15,417 nt of DNA from JAKAXG01 sp035702985 (GCA_035702985.1 DASSZD010000083.1:1-15417); one strand, 5' to 3'. Numbered from the stretch's first letter, positions 1-7,691 are shown. The notes: a model not told the origin generated them from the sequence alone. Numbers and translations are program-made.

Positions 1-116
1 CGGAACCGGGCCCAGGCCAGCTGCCAGGTGCCGCGACCCTTGATCTCCTGGTCGGGAGCACCTCCCGTGCCGACCTCTACGGCGTCGGCTTCGACTGCAG
101 CGGAGGAGAGGCTCAC
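1..116 (-). CDS. ABC transporter permease, N-terminus (OppC/DppC-like), partial
   Basis: This is the 5' end of a gene that continues beyond the left edge; 38 complete codons are visible. It starts with GTG at 116, and that codon overlaps the TGA stop of the upstream ATPase gene in a GTGA arrangement typical of translational coupling. The visible peptide has a hydrophilic cytoplasmic N-terminus followed by KGRGTWQLAWARF. A basic-aromatic stretch like this comes just before the first membrane segment in OppC/DppC-type permeases. The operon position directly after two peptide-transporter ATPases supports the call. No membrane segment is inside the window, so OppC versus OppB is inferred from the N-terminal pattern only. 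Confidence 0.72.
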   Translation of the reverse strand, partial: MSLSSAAVEADAVEVGTGGAPDQEIKGRGTWQLAWARF

Positions 117-1234
117 ACCGTTCCCCTTTCTGACGTGGCGGAGGCATCAGCCCCATTGACAGCGGTCGTGCTGGCGGCGGCGGCGCCGTCCCCCTCGATC
201 ACCCGTTCCTCCGCCGCAATGGTCGGGCGGGCCTGCGTCAGGTCCTCCCCGGGGCTGACCGGGTGGTGGCAGGCGGCCAGGTGGCCGGGCCCGTCACCCA
301 GCCGGGACACCAGCTCCGGCACGTCGGTGACGCAGTCGGGCTGGGCCTTGGGGCAGCGGGGGTGGAACCGGCACCCCGAAGGCGGGTTGATGGGCGAGGG
401 GACATCGCCGGCCAGCACGATCTTCTTCCGCTGGGCCGCCCCGGCCGGGTCCGGGACCGGCACCGCGGACAGCAGGGCGTTGGCGTAGGGGTGGCGGGGC
501 GTCTGGTAGATCTCCTCCACCGGGGCCAGCTCGGCCACCTTGCCCAGGTACATCAGCGCCACCCGGTCACTGACGTGGCGCACGACCGACAGGTCGTGGG
601 CGATGAAGATGTAGGTGAGGTTGAGCTGCTTCTGCAGGTCCGAGAGCAGGTTGACGATCTGGGCCTGGATGGACACGTCCAGGGCCGACACCGGCTCGTC
701 ACAGATGATCAGCTTCGGCTTGAGGGCGAGAGCCCGGGCCACGCCGATGCGCTGGCGCTGGCCGCCGGAGAACTCGGCCGGGAACCGGTTGTAGTGCTCC
801 GGGTTGAGCCCGACCATCTCCATGAGCTCCTGTACCTGGCGCTTGCGCTCGGCTCCGCTGGCCACCCCGTGGATTGCGAACGGGTCGCCGATGATGGCCC
901 CCACCCGGCGCTTGGGGTTGAGCGATCCGTACGGATCCTGGAAGATCATCTGGATCTCCCGCCGCAGGGGGCGCATCTGGCGGGCGTTGAGCCGGCTTAT
1001 GTCCTGGCCGTCGAAGATGATCTGGCCGGACGTGAGGTCGAACAGCCGGGCGACGCAGCGGGCCAGGGTGGACTTGCCGCACCCGGTCTCGCCGACCAGG
1101 CCCAGCGTCTCGCCCTGCTGCACCTCCAGGCTCACCCCGTCCACGGCATGCACCACGTCGGTGCTGCGGCGGAGGCTCCCGGTCTTGACCGGGAAATGCT
1201 TCACCACGTCGGTGAGGGTTACCAGCGGTGCCAT
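113..1234 (-). CDS. oppF: Oligopeptide/dipeptide ABC transporter ATP-binding protein, OppF/DppF-like
   Basis: One of two ATPases that power a peptide importer at the inner face of the membrane. In 373 residues it shows Walker A GETGCGKST (48-56), Q-loop Q99, ABC signature FSGGQRQR (155-162), Walker B LIICDEP (175-181) and switch His213. These are followed by the oligopeptide-transporter C-terminal region with C288, C294, C301 and C322. The equivalent cysteines hold an iron-sulfur cluster in some related transporters; here that is inference. The ATG at 1234 shares one base with the TAA stop of the preceding oppD-like gene (TAATG). The frame stays open for 44 codons upstream, but that stretch lies inside oppD and does not look like an ABC protein. 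Odd: about 45 Ala/Glu/Thr-rich residues (329-373) extend past the usual end of the family. OppF rather than DppF is not resolvable from sequence alone. Confidence 0.93.
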   Translation of the reverse strand: MAPLVTLTDVVKHFPVKTGSLRRSTDVVHAVDGVSLEVQQGETLGLVGETGCGKSTLARCVARLFDLTSGQIIFDGQDISRLNARQMRPLRREIQMIFQDPYGSLNPKRRVGAIIGDPFAIHGVASGAERKRQVQELMEMVGLNPEHYNRFPAEFSGGQRQRIGVARALALKPKLIICDEPVSALDVSIQAQIVNLLSDLQKQLNLTYIFIAHDLSVVRHVSDRVALMYLGKVAELAPVEEIYQTPRHPYANALLSAVPVPDPAGAAQRKKIVLAGDVPSPINPPSGCRFHPRCPKAQPDCVTDVPELVSRLGDGPGHLAACHHPVSPGEDLTQARPTIAAEERVIEGDGAAAASTTAVNGADASATSERGTV

Positions 1235-2250
1235 TACAGACTCGCCCTCTCTCCCAACTCGGTCCTGGCCTGCTGCCGGGCGCTCTTGTCGTGCGGCAGC
1301 CAGCAAGCCGAGTTGTGCCGCAGATCTCCCGACACCGGCGCCAGGTCGGGAACCTCGGTCCGGCACTTGTCCATCACGTACGGGCAGCGGGGGTGAAAGG
1401 GACAGCCCGGCGGTATCCGGATCAGGCTCGGCGGTTGCCCCTCGATGGGCTGCAGGCGGCGCCGGTTCGAGTCATAGCCGGGCAGCGACCGCAGGAGGCC
1501 CTCGGTGTAGGGATGGTGGGGCGAGTAGAAGATGTCGTCGCGGCGGGCGACCTCCATCTGGGCGCCGGCGTACATGACGGTGACGTCGTCGGCCACCTCG
1601 GCGATCACCCCGAGGTCGTGGGTGATGAGGATGACCGCCGTGTCGAACTCCTGCTGCAGCCGCTGGATCACCCTCAGCACCTGGGCCTGGACCGTCACGT
1701 CGAGCGCGGTGGTCGGCTCGTCGGCGATCAGCAGGGCCGGGTTGAGGGCCATGGCCATGGCGATCATGGCCCGCTGGCGCATACCGCCGGAGAACTGGTG
1801 GGGGTAGTCGTCGACCCGCTGGTCCGGCTGCGGGATGCCGACCAGGCGCAGCAGGTCGATCGCCCGGGCCCGGGCCTGGGCCTTGGATGTGCGCGGCTCG
1901 TGGGTGCGGATCATCTCCACGATCTGCCACCCCACCTTGTAGTAGGGGTGCAGGCTGGACAGGGGGTCCTGGAAGATCATGGCGATCTTCGCCCCCCGCA
2001 CGGCGCGCAGCTCGTCGGGCGTCATGACCAGCAGGTCCTTGCCCTCGAAGGTCGCCGTGCCGCTGATGTGGGCCCCTCTGGTGAGGCCCATGATGGTCTG
2101 AGTGGAGACGCTCTTTCCCGAACCGGACTCCCCGACTATCCCGAGTGTCTGGCCCTTCTCCACGGAGAAGGACACCCCCCTGACGGCCTGTACCAGCCCG
2201 TCGATGGTGGGGAAAGAAACGTGAAGGTCGTTGACCTCCAGAAGCGCCAC
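1234..2250 (-). CDS. oppD: Oligopeptide/dipeptide ABC transporter ATP-binding protein, OppD/DppD-like
   Basis: First ATPase of the peptide importer, 338 residues, a normal length for the family. Motifs in order: Walker A GESGSGKS (40-47), Q-loop Q94, signature FSGGMRQR (153-160), Walker B LLIADEP (173-179), H-loop His211, then the C-terminal oligopeptide-transporter domain with C283, C289, C296 and C316. The start is GTG at 2250, chosen because AGGAG lies 7 bases upstream (2258-2262 read on the minus strand) and because the protein begins with the family pattern LLEVNDLHVSF. It overlaps the next ATPase gene by one base, so the two are probably made in equal amounts as the ATPase heterodimer. 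It is separated from the binding-protein gene by a 135-base spacer with two hairpins. Confidence 0.94.
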   Translation of the reverse strand: MALLEVNDLHVSFPTIDGLVQAVRGVSFSVEKGQTLGIVGESGSGKSVSTQTIMGLTRGAHISGTATFEGKDLLVMTPDELRAVRGAKIAMIFQDPLSSLHPYYKVGWQIVEMIRTHEPRTSKAQARARAIDLLRLVGIPQPDQRVDDYPHQFSGGMRQRAMIAMAMALNPALLIADEPTTALDVTVQAQVLRVIQRLQQEFDTAVILITHDLGVIAEVADDVTVMYAGAQMEVARRDDIFYSPHHPYTEGLLRSLPGYDSNRRRLQPIEGQPPSLIRIPPGCPFHPRCPYVMDKCRTEVPDLAPVSGDLRHNSACWLPHDKSARQQARTELGERASL

Positions 2251-2277
2251 GTAACTGCTCCTCTCTTCCCGATCACT

Positions 2278-2307
2278 GAACCACAGATCGACGCTCGCAT
2301 GTGGTTC
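2278..2307. repeat. 8-bp inverted repeat upstream of oppD-like gene
   Basis: GAACCACA (2278-2285) and TGTGGTTC (2300-2307) are perfect reverse complements separated by 14 bases. The element lies between the larger hairpin at 2315-2345 and the oppD ribosome-binding site. It could be a small hairpin in the intercistronic RNA or a regulator site. No function can be read from the sequence. Confidence 0.5.
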
Positions 2308-2314
2308 GGACGGT

Positions 2315-2345
2315 GAGCGGCCCGGCGGAATCCGCCGGGCCGCTC
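2315..2345. repeat. Strong intercistronic hairpin between oppA- and oppD-like genes
   Basis: GAGCGGCCCGGCGGA (2315-2329) and TCCGCCGGGCCGCTC (2331-2345) are perfect 15-base reverse complements around a single central base, so the RNA would form a very stable stem with a loop of 3 to 5 bases. It lies 40 bases after the stop codon of the binding-protein gene on the transcribed strand. No run of T follows on either strand, so it is not a textbook intrinsic terminator. A partial terminator or an mRNA 3'-end stabiliser that lets the binding protein be made in excess over the ATPases is the likely role, by analogy with other binding-protein operons. Confidence 0.75.
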
Positions 2346-2385
2346 AATGTACCAATTGTTGCTCGGTAGGTGTTCTAGCCCCGGC

Positions 2386-4248
2386 CTAGCTCAGCCAGAC
2401 GTTGGTGGGGTCGATCTGCTCGATCTCGGGGACGTAGATGGCGTTGTGCACCTGCGAACCCCGCATCAGGCCCAGGTTGCCGTCCGTGATCGGGAAGATG
2501 GCGGCGTCCTTCATGGTCTGCACGTCGGCCTGGTGCCACAGCGGAGCGGCGGCCGAGCTGGACTTGGCGGCCAGCGCCTTGTCGATCTCGCTGTTGACCG
2601 TCGGGTCGTTGAACAGACCGAAGTTGCTGGACGTCGGGGGCAGGATCCGCCCGTCGAACAGCGGCTCGAAGAACGACTTGGCCGCATCGCCGTACCAGTC
2701 AGGCGACCAACCGGCGAGGGACAGGTCCCACACGCCGCTCTTGGCCTTGGACGGCACCTCCAGGTACTTGGTGTAGAAGTCGGCGTTGGGCACGCCCACA
2801 CCGACGACCTTGATCCCGACCTGCTGGAGATCGGCCTGCACCGTCTGGAACATCTTGGCGCTCTCGCTCGACGCCGGGCGGTACAGGAACTTCAGGGTCA
2901 GGTTGGGGACCCCGGCCTGCTGCAGCATCTGCTTGGCCTTGGTCGGGTTGTTCGGGTACAGGTCGTACGAGGGCGACGAGCCGCCGATACCCGGGGGCAG
3001 GATCTGGGTCAGCGGCGGCGACACCTGCGGGCCGTTGGCGTCCTGGATCAGGTGGTCCCGGTTGATGGCGTACTCCAGGGCCTGCCGCACGGCCGTCTTC
3101 TGCAGAGCGCCGCCGTTGTTGGGCGACTGGGTGTTGAAGATGATGTACGGGTTGCTGGAGTACTCGGACTGCAGGTTGAAGTTGGGGTTCTTGCCGGAGA
3201 TCAGCCCGGGGATGTCGTTGGTCGGAACGAACGAGTCCCACTCCATGTCCGCCTGCGGCGTGTTGGTGGAGATCTGCTGCTGGATGGCCTGCTGGTTGCC
3301 GGTCTCCGAGACGTCGATCTCGTTCACGTAGGCCTTGCGGATGGGGTCCGTGCTGGCCTTCCACGCCGGGTTCCGCTTGAAGACGATGGACTTCCCGGGG
3401 TTGTAGGAAGCCACGTAGTACGGACCGTCGGAGATGGTGTGCTGGGCCAGGTCGTTGCTGGCCGGCAGGTACTGCAGGTACTCCTGCGGAGCCGGGTTGA
3501 ACGGCGGCAGGCCCAGGATGGCGGTGAAGTACGACGCCGGCTTGGTCAGCGTGAAGTCCACCGTCAGCGGGTTGCTCGGATCCACGCTCACGCCGGAGAT
3601 GTTGTGCGAGTTGATGAAGTCGGCCTCGGCCGACGCACTCGTCGCGGACACCTTGGCGAAGGCGTTGCAGAAGTCGTTGTAGCCGGCCAGGATGTCGCTG
3701 AAGTCCGGCGAGCCGCCGAAGGGCTGGGCCGGGTTGCAGCTGCGCTTCACGCCCCGGACCACGTCAGCGGCGGTCACCTGGCGGGGCGGGGTGGTGTTCC
3801 ACATGGCGCCCTTGCGGATGGTGACGGCGTACTTGAGCCCGTTGTCGGTGATGGTCGGCATGCCCGTGGCCAGGTCCGGCGCCAGCGACGTGGTCTTGCC
3901 CGGGGTGGCCGGGTAGGTGTACAGGTCCCGGCTCCACATCCGCAGGCCCAGGTAGCCGATGGAGTAGTAGCTGACGTTCGGGTCCATGTAGTCCACGTCC
4001 CCGGTGCCCAGCATGGTCAGGGTGCCACCCGTCTTCGGGGTGCCGCCGCTGTTGGGGCTGAAGATCTGGTTCGGTATGCCGTCGACGGTCGTCAGCTGGC
4101 CCGGGCTGCCGGAGCTGCCGCTGCCACTGCTGCCGCCGCCGTTGGCGGACGTCGTCCCATGGGAGCTGCTGCCGCACCCGACGGCCAGGAGCGCGAGGGT
4201 CGCGACCCCCGCCCCCAGCTGCACGGCCTTGTGCTTATGCCACTGCAC
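2386..4248 (-). CDS. oppA: Peptide ABC transporter substrate-binding lipoprotein (SBP family 5)
   Basis: Extracytoplasmic receptor that captures the peptide substrate and delivers it to the permeases. The 620-residue product begins with a short basic segment (WHKHK), a hydrophobic signal core (about 9-23) and a lipobox-like LAVGC with Cys25 as the probable lipidated residue. A Gly/Ser/Thr-rich linker follows (about 26-55), then a family-5 solute-binding domain to the end. Recognisable parts include LAPDLATGM, the region ISDGPYYVASYNPGKSIVFKR, and AVRQALEYAINRD. The start is GTG at 4248, supported by GAGGAGGG at 4259-4266 on the minus strand, 10 bases away. The -3 position of the lipobox is Ala rather than the common Leu, so lipidation is likely but not certain. 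The gene precedes the two ATPases and the permease. Substrate specificity cannot be told from the sequence. Confidence 0.92.
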   Translation of the reverse strand: MQWHKHKAVQLGAGVATLALLAVGCGSSSHGTTSANGGGSSGSGSSGSPGQLTTVDGIPNQIFSPNSGGTPKTGGTLTMLGTGDVDYMDPNVSYYSIGYLGLRMWSRDLYTYPATPGKTTSLAPDLATGMPTITDNGLKYAVTIRKGAMWNTTPPRQVTAADVVRGVKRSCNPAQPFGGSPDFSDILAGYNDFCNAFAKVSATSASAEADFINSHNISGVSVDPSNPLTVDFTLTKPASYFTAILGLPPFNPAPQEYLQYLPASNDLAQHTISDGPYYVASYNPGKSIVFKRNPAWKASTDPIRKAYVNEIDVSETGNQQAIQQQISTNTPQADMEWDSFVPTNDIPGLISGKNPNFNLQSEYSSNPYIIFNTQSPNNGGALQKTAVRQALEYAINRDHLIQDANGPQVSPPLTQILPPGIGGSSPSYDLYPNNPTKAKQMLQQAGVPNLTLKFLYRPASSESAKMFQTVQADLQQVGIKVVGVGVPNADFYTKYLEVPSKAKSGVWDLSLAGWSPDWYGDAAKSFFEPLFDGRILPPTSSNFGLFNDPTVNSEIDKALAAKSSSAAAPLWHQADVQTMKDAAIFPITDGNLGLMRGSQVHNAIYVPEIEQIDPTNVWLS

Positions 4249-4258
4249 TTGGTTGAGA

Positions 4259-4266
4259 CCCTCCTC
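4259..4266 (-). promoter_or_regulatory. Ribosome-binding site of the oppA-like gene
   Basis: GAGGAGGG on the minus strand lies 10 bases before the GTG at 4248. It fixes the non-ATG start that gives the shortest complete lipoprotein signal peptide. Confidence 0.65.
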
Positions 4267-4278
4267 GTCTCACGGGCG

Positions 4279-4292
4279 GGCGCAGCTGCGCC
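4279..4292. repeat. 14-bp perfect palindrome in secG-oppA spacer
   Basis: GGCGCAGCTGCGCC is a perfect palindrome without a loop, 30 bases upstream of the oppA-like start and inside the 99-base secG-oppA spacer. A dyad of this size could be an operator for the peptide transporter. It could also be chance in GC-rich DNA. No convincing -35/-10 pair was seen beside it. Confidence 0.35.
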
Positions 4293-4347
4293 GGCCCTCT
4301 TTCCTTGGTGTTCCGCCCCTCAGCCCCCCACCCGCATCCGGTCATCA

Positions 4348-4578
4348 CTACTGCAGCCGGATCGCCAGGATGATGGTCGTGAAGAAGAAGCAGACGGCAC
4401 AGGCGACAGTGGCCCGGTCCAGGTTCCGCTCGGCCACAGTCGAACCGGCTGCAGCCTGACCCAGTCCACCGCCGAACATCTCCGACAGTCCGCCGCCCTT
4501 GCCGCTGTGCAGCAGGACCATGCCTATCAGCAGCAGCGAGACAATGACTTGGATGACGACTACGGCGATCGTGAACAA
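4348..4578 (-). CDS. secG: Preprotein translocase subunit SecG
   Basis: Small membrane subunit of the SecYEG channel that assists protein export. At 76 residues it has the family length and plan: a first membrane helix (about 3-24), the conserved cytoplasmic loop HSGKGGGLSEMFGGG (about 24-38) and a second membrane helix (about 57-74). The start is TTG at 4578, chosen because the next residues FTIAVVVIQV begin the first helix, with a modest purine-rich AGAGAAG just upstream. It follows tpiA by 136 bases, the common actinobacterial arrangement, and is followed by the peptide-transporter genes. Confidence 0.93.
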   Translation of the reverse strand: MFTIAVVVIQVIVSLLLIGMVLLHSGKGGGLSEMFGGGLGQAAAGSTVAERNLDRATVACAVCFFFTTIILAIRLQ

Positions 4579-4601
4579 TTGGGTCTTCTCTTTTCGGCTT
4601 A

Positions 4602-4722
4602 CCTGAGTACTTCAGGCGGGCGGCAGGCAAGATAGCAGTAAGGCCCGCCCCCATGCGTGACGCCTGTGTTTTTTCACAGGGAATCTGAAGCGTTTGTAAC
4701 AGAACTGCAACTATTCAGATTC
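4602..4722. other. Hairpin-rich spacer between tpiA and secG
   Basis: Four short perfect inverted repeats occupy this spacer: CCTGA/TCAGG (4602-4606 with 4612-4616), GGCGGGC/GCCCGCC (4615-4621 with 4643-4649), CCTGTG/CACAGG around six T (4663-4668 with 4675-4680), and GAATCTGA/TCAGATTC (4681-4688 with 4715-4722, which includes the tpiA stop codon). The first and second share two bases, so they are alternatives. None is followed by a T-run on the minus strand, so read-through from tpiA to secG remains plausible. No convincing promoter was recognised. Confidence 0.45.
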
Positions 4723-5500
4723 GGGTGAAACCGACAATCTGGGCGAACTCCGCAGGATCGAGGCTGGCCCCGCCCACCAGGGCGCCGTCGATGTCGGGCT
4801 GGCCCATGAGCGCCTCGGCGTTGCCCGCCTTGACCGATCCGCCGTACTGCACGCGCAGGGTGGCCCCGGCGCTCTCTCCGTGGTCGGCGACCACGGCGGC
4901 CCGGATGGCCCGGCACACGGCCTGGGCGTCCTCCGGGGTGGCGGTGCGCCCGGTGCCGATGGCCCAGATGGGCTCGTAGGCCACCACCATGCGCCCCACC
5001 TGCTCGGGGTCGAGGCCGGATAGGCCGGCTCCCAGCTGGCCCAGCACCCGCTCCTCGGTGCCGCCGGCCTCCCGTTCCTCGATGGTCTCCCCCACGCACA
5101 TGATCGGCGTCATCCCGGCGGCGAACACCGCCTTCACCTTCCTGGCCACCATCTCGTCGGTCTCGCCGAAGATCTGCCGGCGCTCGGAGTGGCCGACGAT
5201 CACGTAGGAGACGTTCAGCTTGGCCAGCATCTGGGGGCTGACCTCGCCGGTGAACGCCCCGCTGGTCTCCCAGTGGACGTTCTGGGCGCCGAGCGACATG
5301 GGCAGGTCGTCGGCCTCGATGACCGTCTGCACCGACCGCAGCGCGGTGAACGGCGGATGGATGGATATGTCCACCCTGGCCGGGTCGTCGGGCGCCAGGC
5401 TGTAGGAGAACTTCTGCACCACGTTGATGGCTTCCAGGTGGGTCAGGTGCATCTTCCAGTTCCCGGATATGAGCGGCTTGCGGGCCGGGGCGCCGGCCAC
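4715..5500 (-). CDS. tpiA: Triose-phosphate isomerase
   Basis: Interconverts dihydroxyacetone phosphate and glyceraldehyde 3-phosphate in glycolysis and gluconeogenesis. The 261-residue protein is full length, with substrate-binding GNWKM (13-17, Lys16), the catalytic-histidine motif VGHSERR (102-108, His104), the catalytic-glutamate and flexible-loop motif AYEPIWAIGTG (174-184, Glu176) and the phosphate-binding YGGSVK near the end. The GTG start at 5500 shares one base with the TAG stop of pgk (TAGTG), and GGGAGG sits 8 bases upstream inside pgk. Translational coupling to pgk is therefore likely. Confidence 0.97.
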   Translation of the reverse strand: MAGAPARKPLISGNWKMHLTHLEAINVVQKFSYSLAPDDPARVDISIHPPFTALRSVQTVIEADDLPMSLGAQNVHWETSGAFTGEVSPQMLAKLNVSYVIVGHSERRQIFGETDEMVARKVKAVFAAGMTPIMCVGETIEEREAGGTEERVLGQLGAGLSGLDPEQVGRMVVAYEPIWAIGTGRTATPEDAQAVCRAIRAAVVADHGESAGATLRVQYGGSVKAGNAEALMGQPDIDGALVGGASLDPAEFAQIVGFTRI

Positions 5501-6654
5501 TACCCGGTCCTCCCTTCCCGCAGCGCGGCCAGGCCGGGGAGGTCCCCTTTTTCTATGAACTCCAGGGACGCCCCGCCGCCGGTGGACACGTGGTCGATGC
5601 TGTCGGCCAGGCCGAACTCGGCCAGGGCGGCCGCGCTGTCACCCCCGCCGACCACCGTGAAGGCGCTGGTGGCGGCCATGGCTTCGGCCACGGCCCGGGT
5701 CCCGGCCGCGAAGCGGGGGTCCTCGAACACCCCCATGGGCCCGTTCCAGAGCACGGTGCGGGCCTCGGTGATGGCGTCCGAGAACTCCGCCGCGGTGCCG
5801 GGGCCGATGTCCAGGCCCATCCAACCGTCGGGGATGTCCACCCCTGTCTGGCGGGTCTCGCCGGAGCGGTCCGCCCCGGCCCCGAACGACCCGCCGGGGC
5901 TGAGCACGGTCAGGTCCGACGGGATGCGGATGTCCCGGCCGGACCCGAGCAGACGGCGGCAGCCGTCCACCTGGTCGGGCTCGAACAGCGACGCCCCCAC
6001 CGGGTGGCCCTGGGCGGCGAGGAAGGTGAAGCACATTCCGCCCCCCACGATCAGGGTGTCCACCCGGTCCAGGAGGGCCTCGATCACCCCCAGCTTGTCG
6101 CTGACCTTGGAGCCGCCCAGGACGGCCACGAACGGGCGGGCCGCCCCGTGCAGCAGCCCGTCGAGCACCTCCACCTCCCGGGCCATGACCCGCCCGGCGG
6201 CGCTGGGCAGCAGGCGGGGCGGTCCCACCACCGAGGCGTGGGCCCGGTGGGCGGCGCCGAAGGCGTCGTTGACGAACAGGTCGTGCCCGGCGCACAGCTC
6301 CTCGGCGTAGGACAGGTCGCCGGCCTCCTCCCGGGGGTCGAAGCGCAGGTTCTCGCGCACCTCCACCCGCTCGGCGTCGGCCCCGGCGGCGGCCAGCAGC
6401 TCCCGGAGGCGGGCCCGCACCGGGTCCATCGAGTACCTGGGGTCGGGCCGGCCCTTGGGCCGGCCCAGGTGCGAGGCGGTGGTCACCCGGGCCGCGCCGC
6501 GGTCCAGCAACCAGGTGATGGTCTGCAGCGGCAGCCGTATGCGCAGGTCGTCGGTGATGCGGCCGTCGGCCATCGGGACGTTGAAGTCGGTGCGGACCAG
6601 GACGCTCCTGCCCTCCGGGGAGGGCAGGTCTTCGAGGACGGGGACCTTGTTCAA
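5500..6654 (-). CDS. pgk: Phosphoglycerate kinase
   Basis: Transfers a phosphate between 1,3-bisphosphoglycerate and ADP. The product has 384 residues with the expected landmarks: RTDFNVP (21-27), SHLGRPKG (61-68), NDAFGAAHRAHAS (129-141), nucleotide-site GGSKVSDK (180-187), NGPMG (304-308), GGGDS (336-340) and TGGGASLE (358-365). The frame is open 22 codons further upstream to 6720, but that stretch overlaps the end of gap and is Pro/Gly-rich and unlike the family. I therefore chose the TTG at 6654, giving MNKVPVLEDL, which matches usual Pgk N-termini and lies two bases after the gap stop codon. No clear ribosome-binding site precedes it, which suggests dependence on translation of gap. The exact start is the least certain point. 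Confidence 0.95.
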   Translation of the reverse strand: MNKVPVLEDLPSPEGRSVLVRTDFNVPMADGRITDDLRIRLPLQTITWLLDRGAARVTTASHLGRPKGRPDPRYSMDPVRARLRELLAAAGADAERVEVRENLRFDPREEAGDLSYAEELCAGHDLFVNDAFGAAHRAHASVVGPPRLLPSAAGRVMAREVEVLDGLLHGAARPFVAVLGGSKVSDKLGVIEALLDRVDTLIVGGGMCFTFLAAQGHPVGASLFEPDQVDGCRRLLGSGRDIRIPSDLTVLSPGGSFGAGADRSGETRQTGVDIPDGWMGLDIGPGTAAEFSDAITEARTVLWNGPMGVFEDPRFAAGTRAVAEAMAATSAFTVVGGGDSAAALAEFGLADSIDHVSTGGGASLEFIEKGDLPGLAALREGRTG

Positions 6655-6656
6655 CG

Positions 6657-7691
6657 TCAGCTGCGGCCGGCCGAGCCCACCAGGCGGGTCAGGTCGACCA
6701 GCCGGTTCGAGTAACCCCATTCATTGTCATACCATCCGAATACCTTGACCATCGATCCCAGGGTCATGGTCAGGAGGGAGTCGAAGGTGCACGAGGCCGG
6801 GCTGCCGACGATGTCGGACGAGACGATGGGCGCGTCGGTGTACACCAGCACGCCGCCCGACAGCGGACCGGAGGAGGCGGCGGCCCGGAACGCCTCGTTG
6901 ACCTCATCCTTGGTCACCTCCCGGCCGAGCACGCCGGTGAAGTCGGTGATGGACCCGTCCACCACCGGCACCCGCAGGGAGCTGCCGTCCAGCCTCCCCT
7001 TCATGGAGGCCATCACCAGGCTGGTGGCCCGGGCCGCCCCGGTCGACGACGGCACGATGTTGACGGCCGCCGAGCGGGCCCGGCGCAGGTCCTTGTGGGC
7101 CAGGTCCAGGAGGTTCTGGTCGTTGGTGAAGGCGTGGACCGTGGTCATGAGCCCCTTCTCCACCCCGAAGGCGTCGTCGAGGACCTTGATCATGGGCACG
7201 AAGCAGTTGGTGGTGCACGAGGCGTTGGAGACGATGACGTGCTGGTCTGGATCGAAGGTGTCGTCGTTGACCCCCACCACGAACGTGGCGTCCACGTCGG
7301 TACCGGGCGCCGAGATCACCACCCGGGGGGCGCCGGCGTCGACGTGGGCGGCGGCCTTGTCCTTGGAGGTGAAGATGCCGGTGGACTCCACCACCACGTC
7401 CACCCCCAGGTCACCCCAGGGCAGGGCCTTGGGGTCCCGTTCGGCGAACACCGCGAACTTCTGGCCGCCCACGGTGATGGACTTGTCGTCGTGGGAGACC
7501 TGCTCGTCCAGCACCCCCTGGGTGGAGTCGTACTTGAGCAGGTGGGCGTTGGTGGCGGTGGGGACCAGGTCGTTGACCCCCACGATGACCAGCTCTTCCC
7601 GGCCCGGGTCGAGCTGTGCCTGGCGTAGGACCGACCGCACGAAGTTGCGGCCGATGCGCCCGAAACCGTTGATACCTACCCGGACTGTCAT
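6657..7691 (-). CDS. gap: Glyceraldehyde-3-phosphate dehydrogenase, type I
   Basis: Oxidises glyceraldehyde 3-phosphate to 1,3-bisphosphoglycerate with NAD(P)+. The 344-residue protein has the Rossmann motif GINGFGRIGRN (6-16), the catalytic-cysteine motif SNASCTTN (155-162, Cys159), His186 in TTVHAFTNDQ, and the C-terminal WYDNEWGYSNR. The Asp in GVNDL (residue 41) is the acidic residue usual in NAD-preferring enzymes, so a glycolytic GapA-type role is favoured. The start is ATG at 7691, with AAGGAG six bases upstream. Ten further in-frame codons upstream (to 7721) are not family-like and were not used. It follows yvcK by 62 bases and leads into pgk. Confidence 0.97.
   Translation of the reverse strand: MTVRVGINGFGRIGRNFVRSVLRQAQLDPGREELVIVGVNDLVPTATNAHLLKYDSTQGVLDEQVSHDDKSITVGGQKFAVFAERDPKALPWGDLGVDVVVESTGIFTSKDKAAAHVDAGAPRVVISAPGTDVDATFVVGVNDDTFDPDQHVIVSNASCTTNCFVPMIKVLDDAFGVEKGLMTTVHAFTNDQNLLDLAHKDLRRARSAAVNIVPSSTGAARATSLVMASMKGRLDGSSLRVPVVDGSITDFTGVLGREVTKDEVNEAFRAAASSGPLSGGVLVYTDAPIVSSDIVGSPASCTFDSLLTMTLGSMVKVFGWYDNEWGYSNRLVDLTRLVGSAGRS

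Noticed and set aside
2347..4635. Plus-strand open frame of 762 codons opposite the oppA-like gene and secG
   Set aside because: The peptide is Arg/Gly/Val/Leu-rich with no family motif and runs antisense to two well-recognised genes. Long antisense frames are expected in very GC-rich coding DNA.
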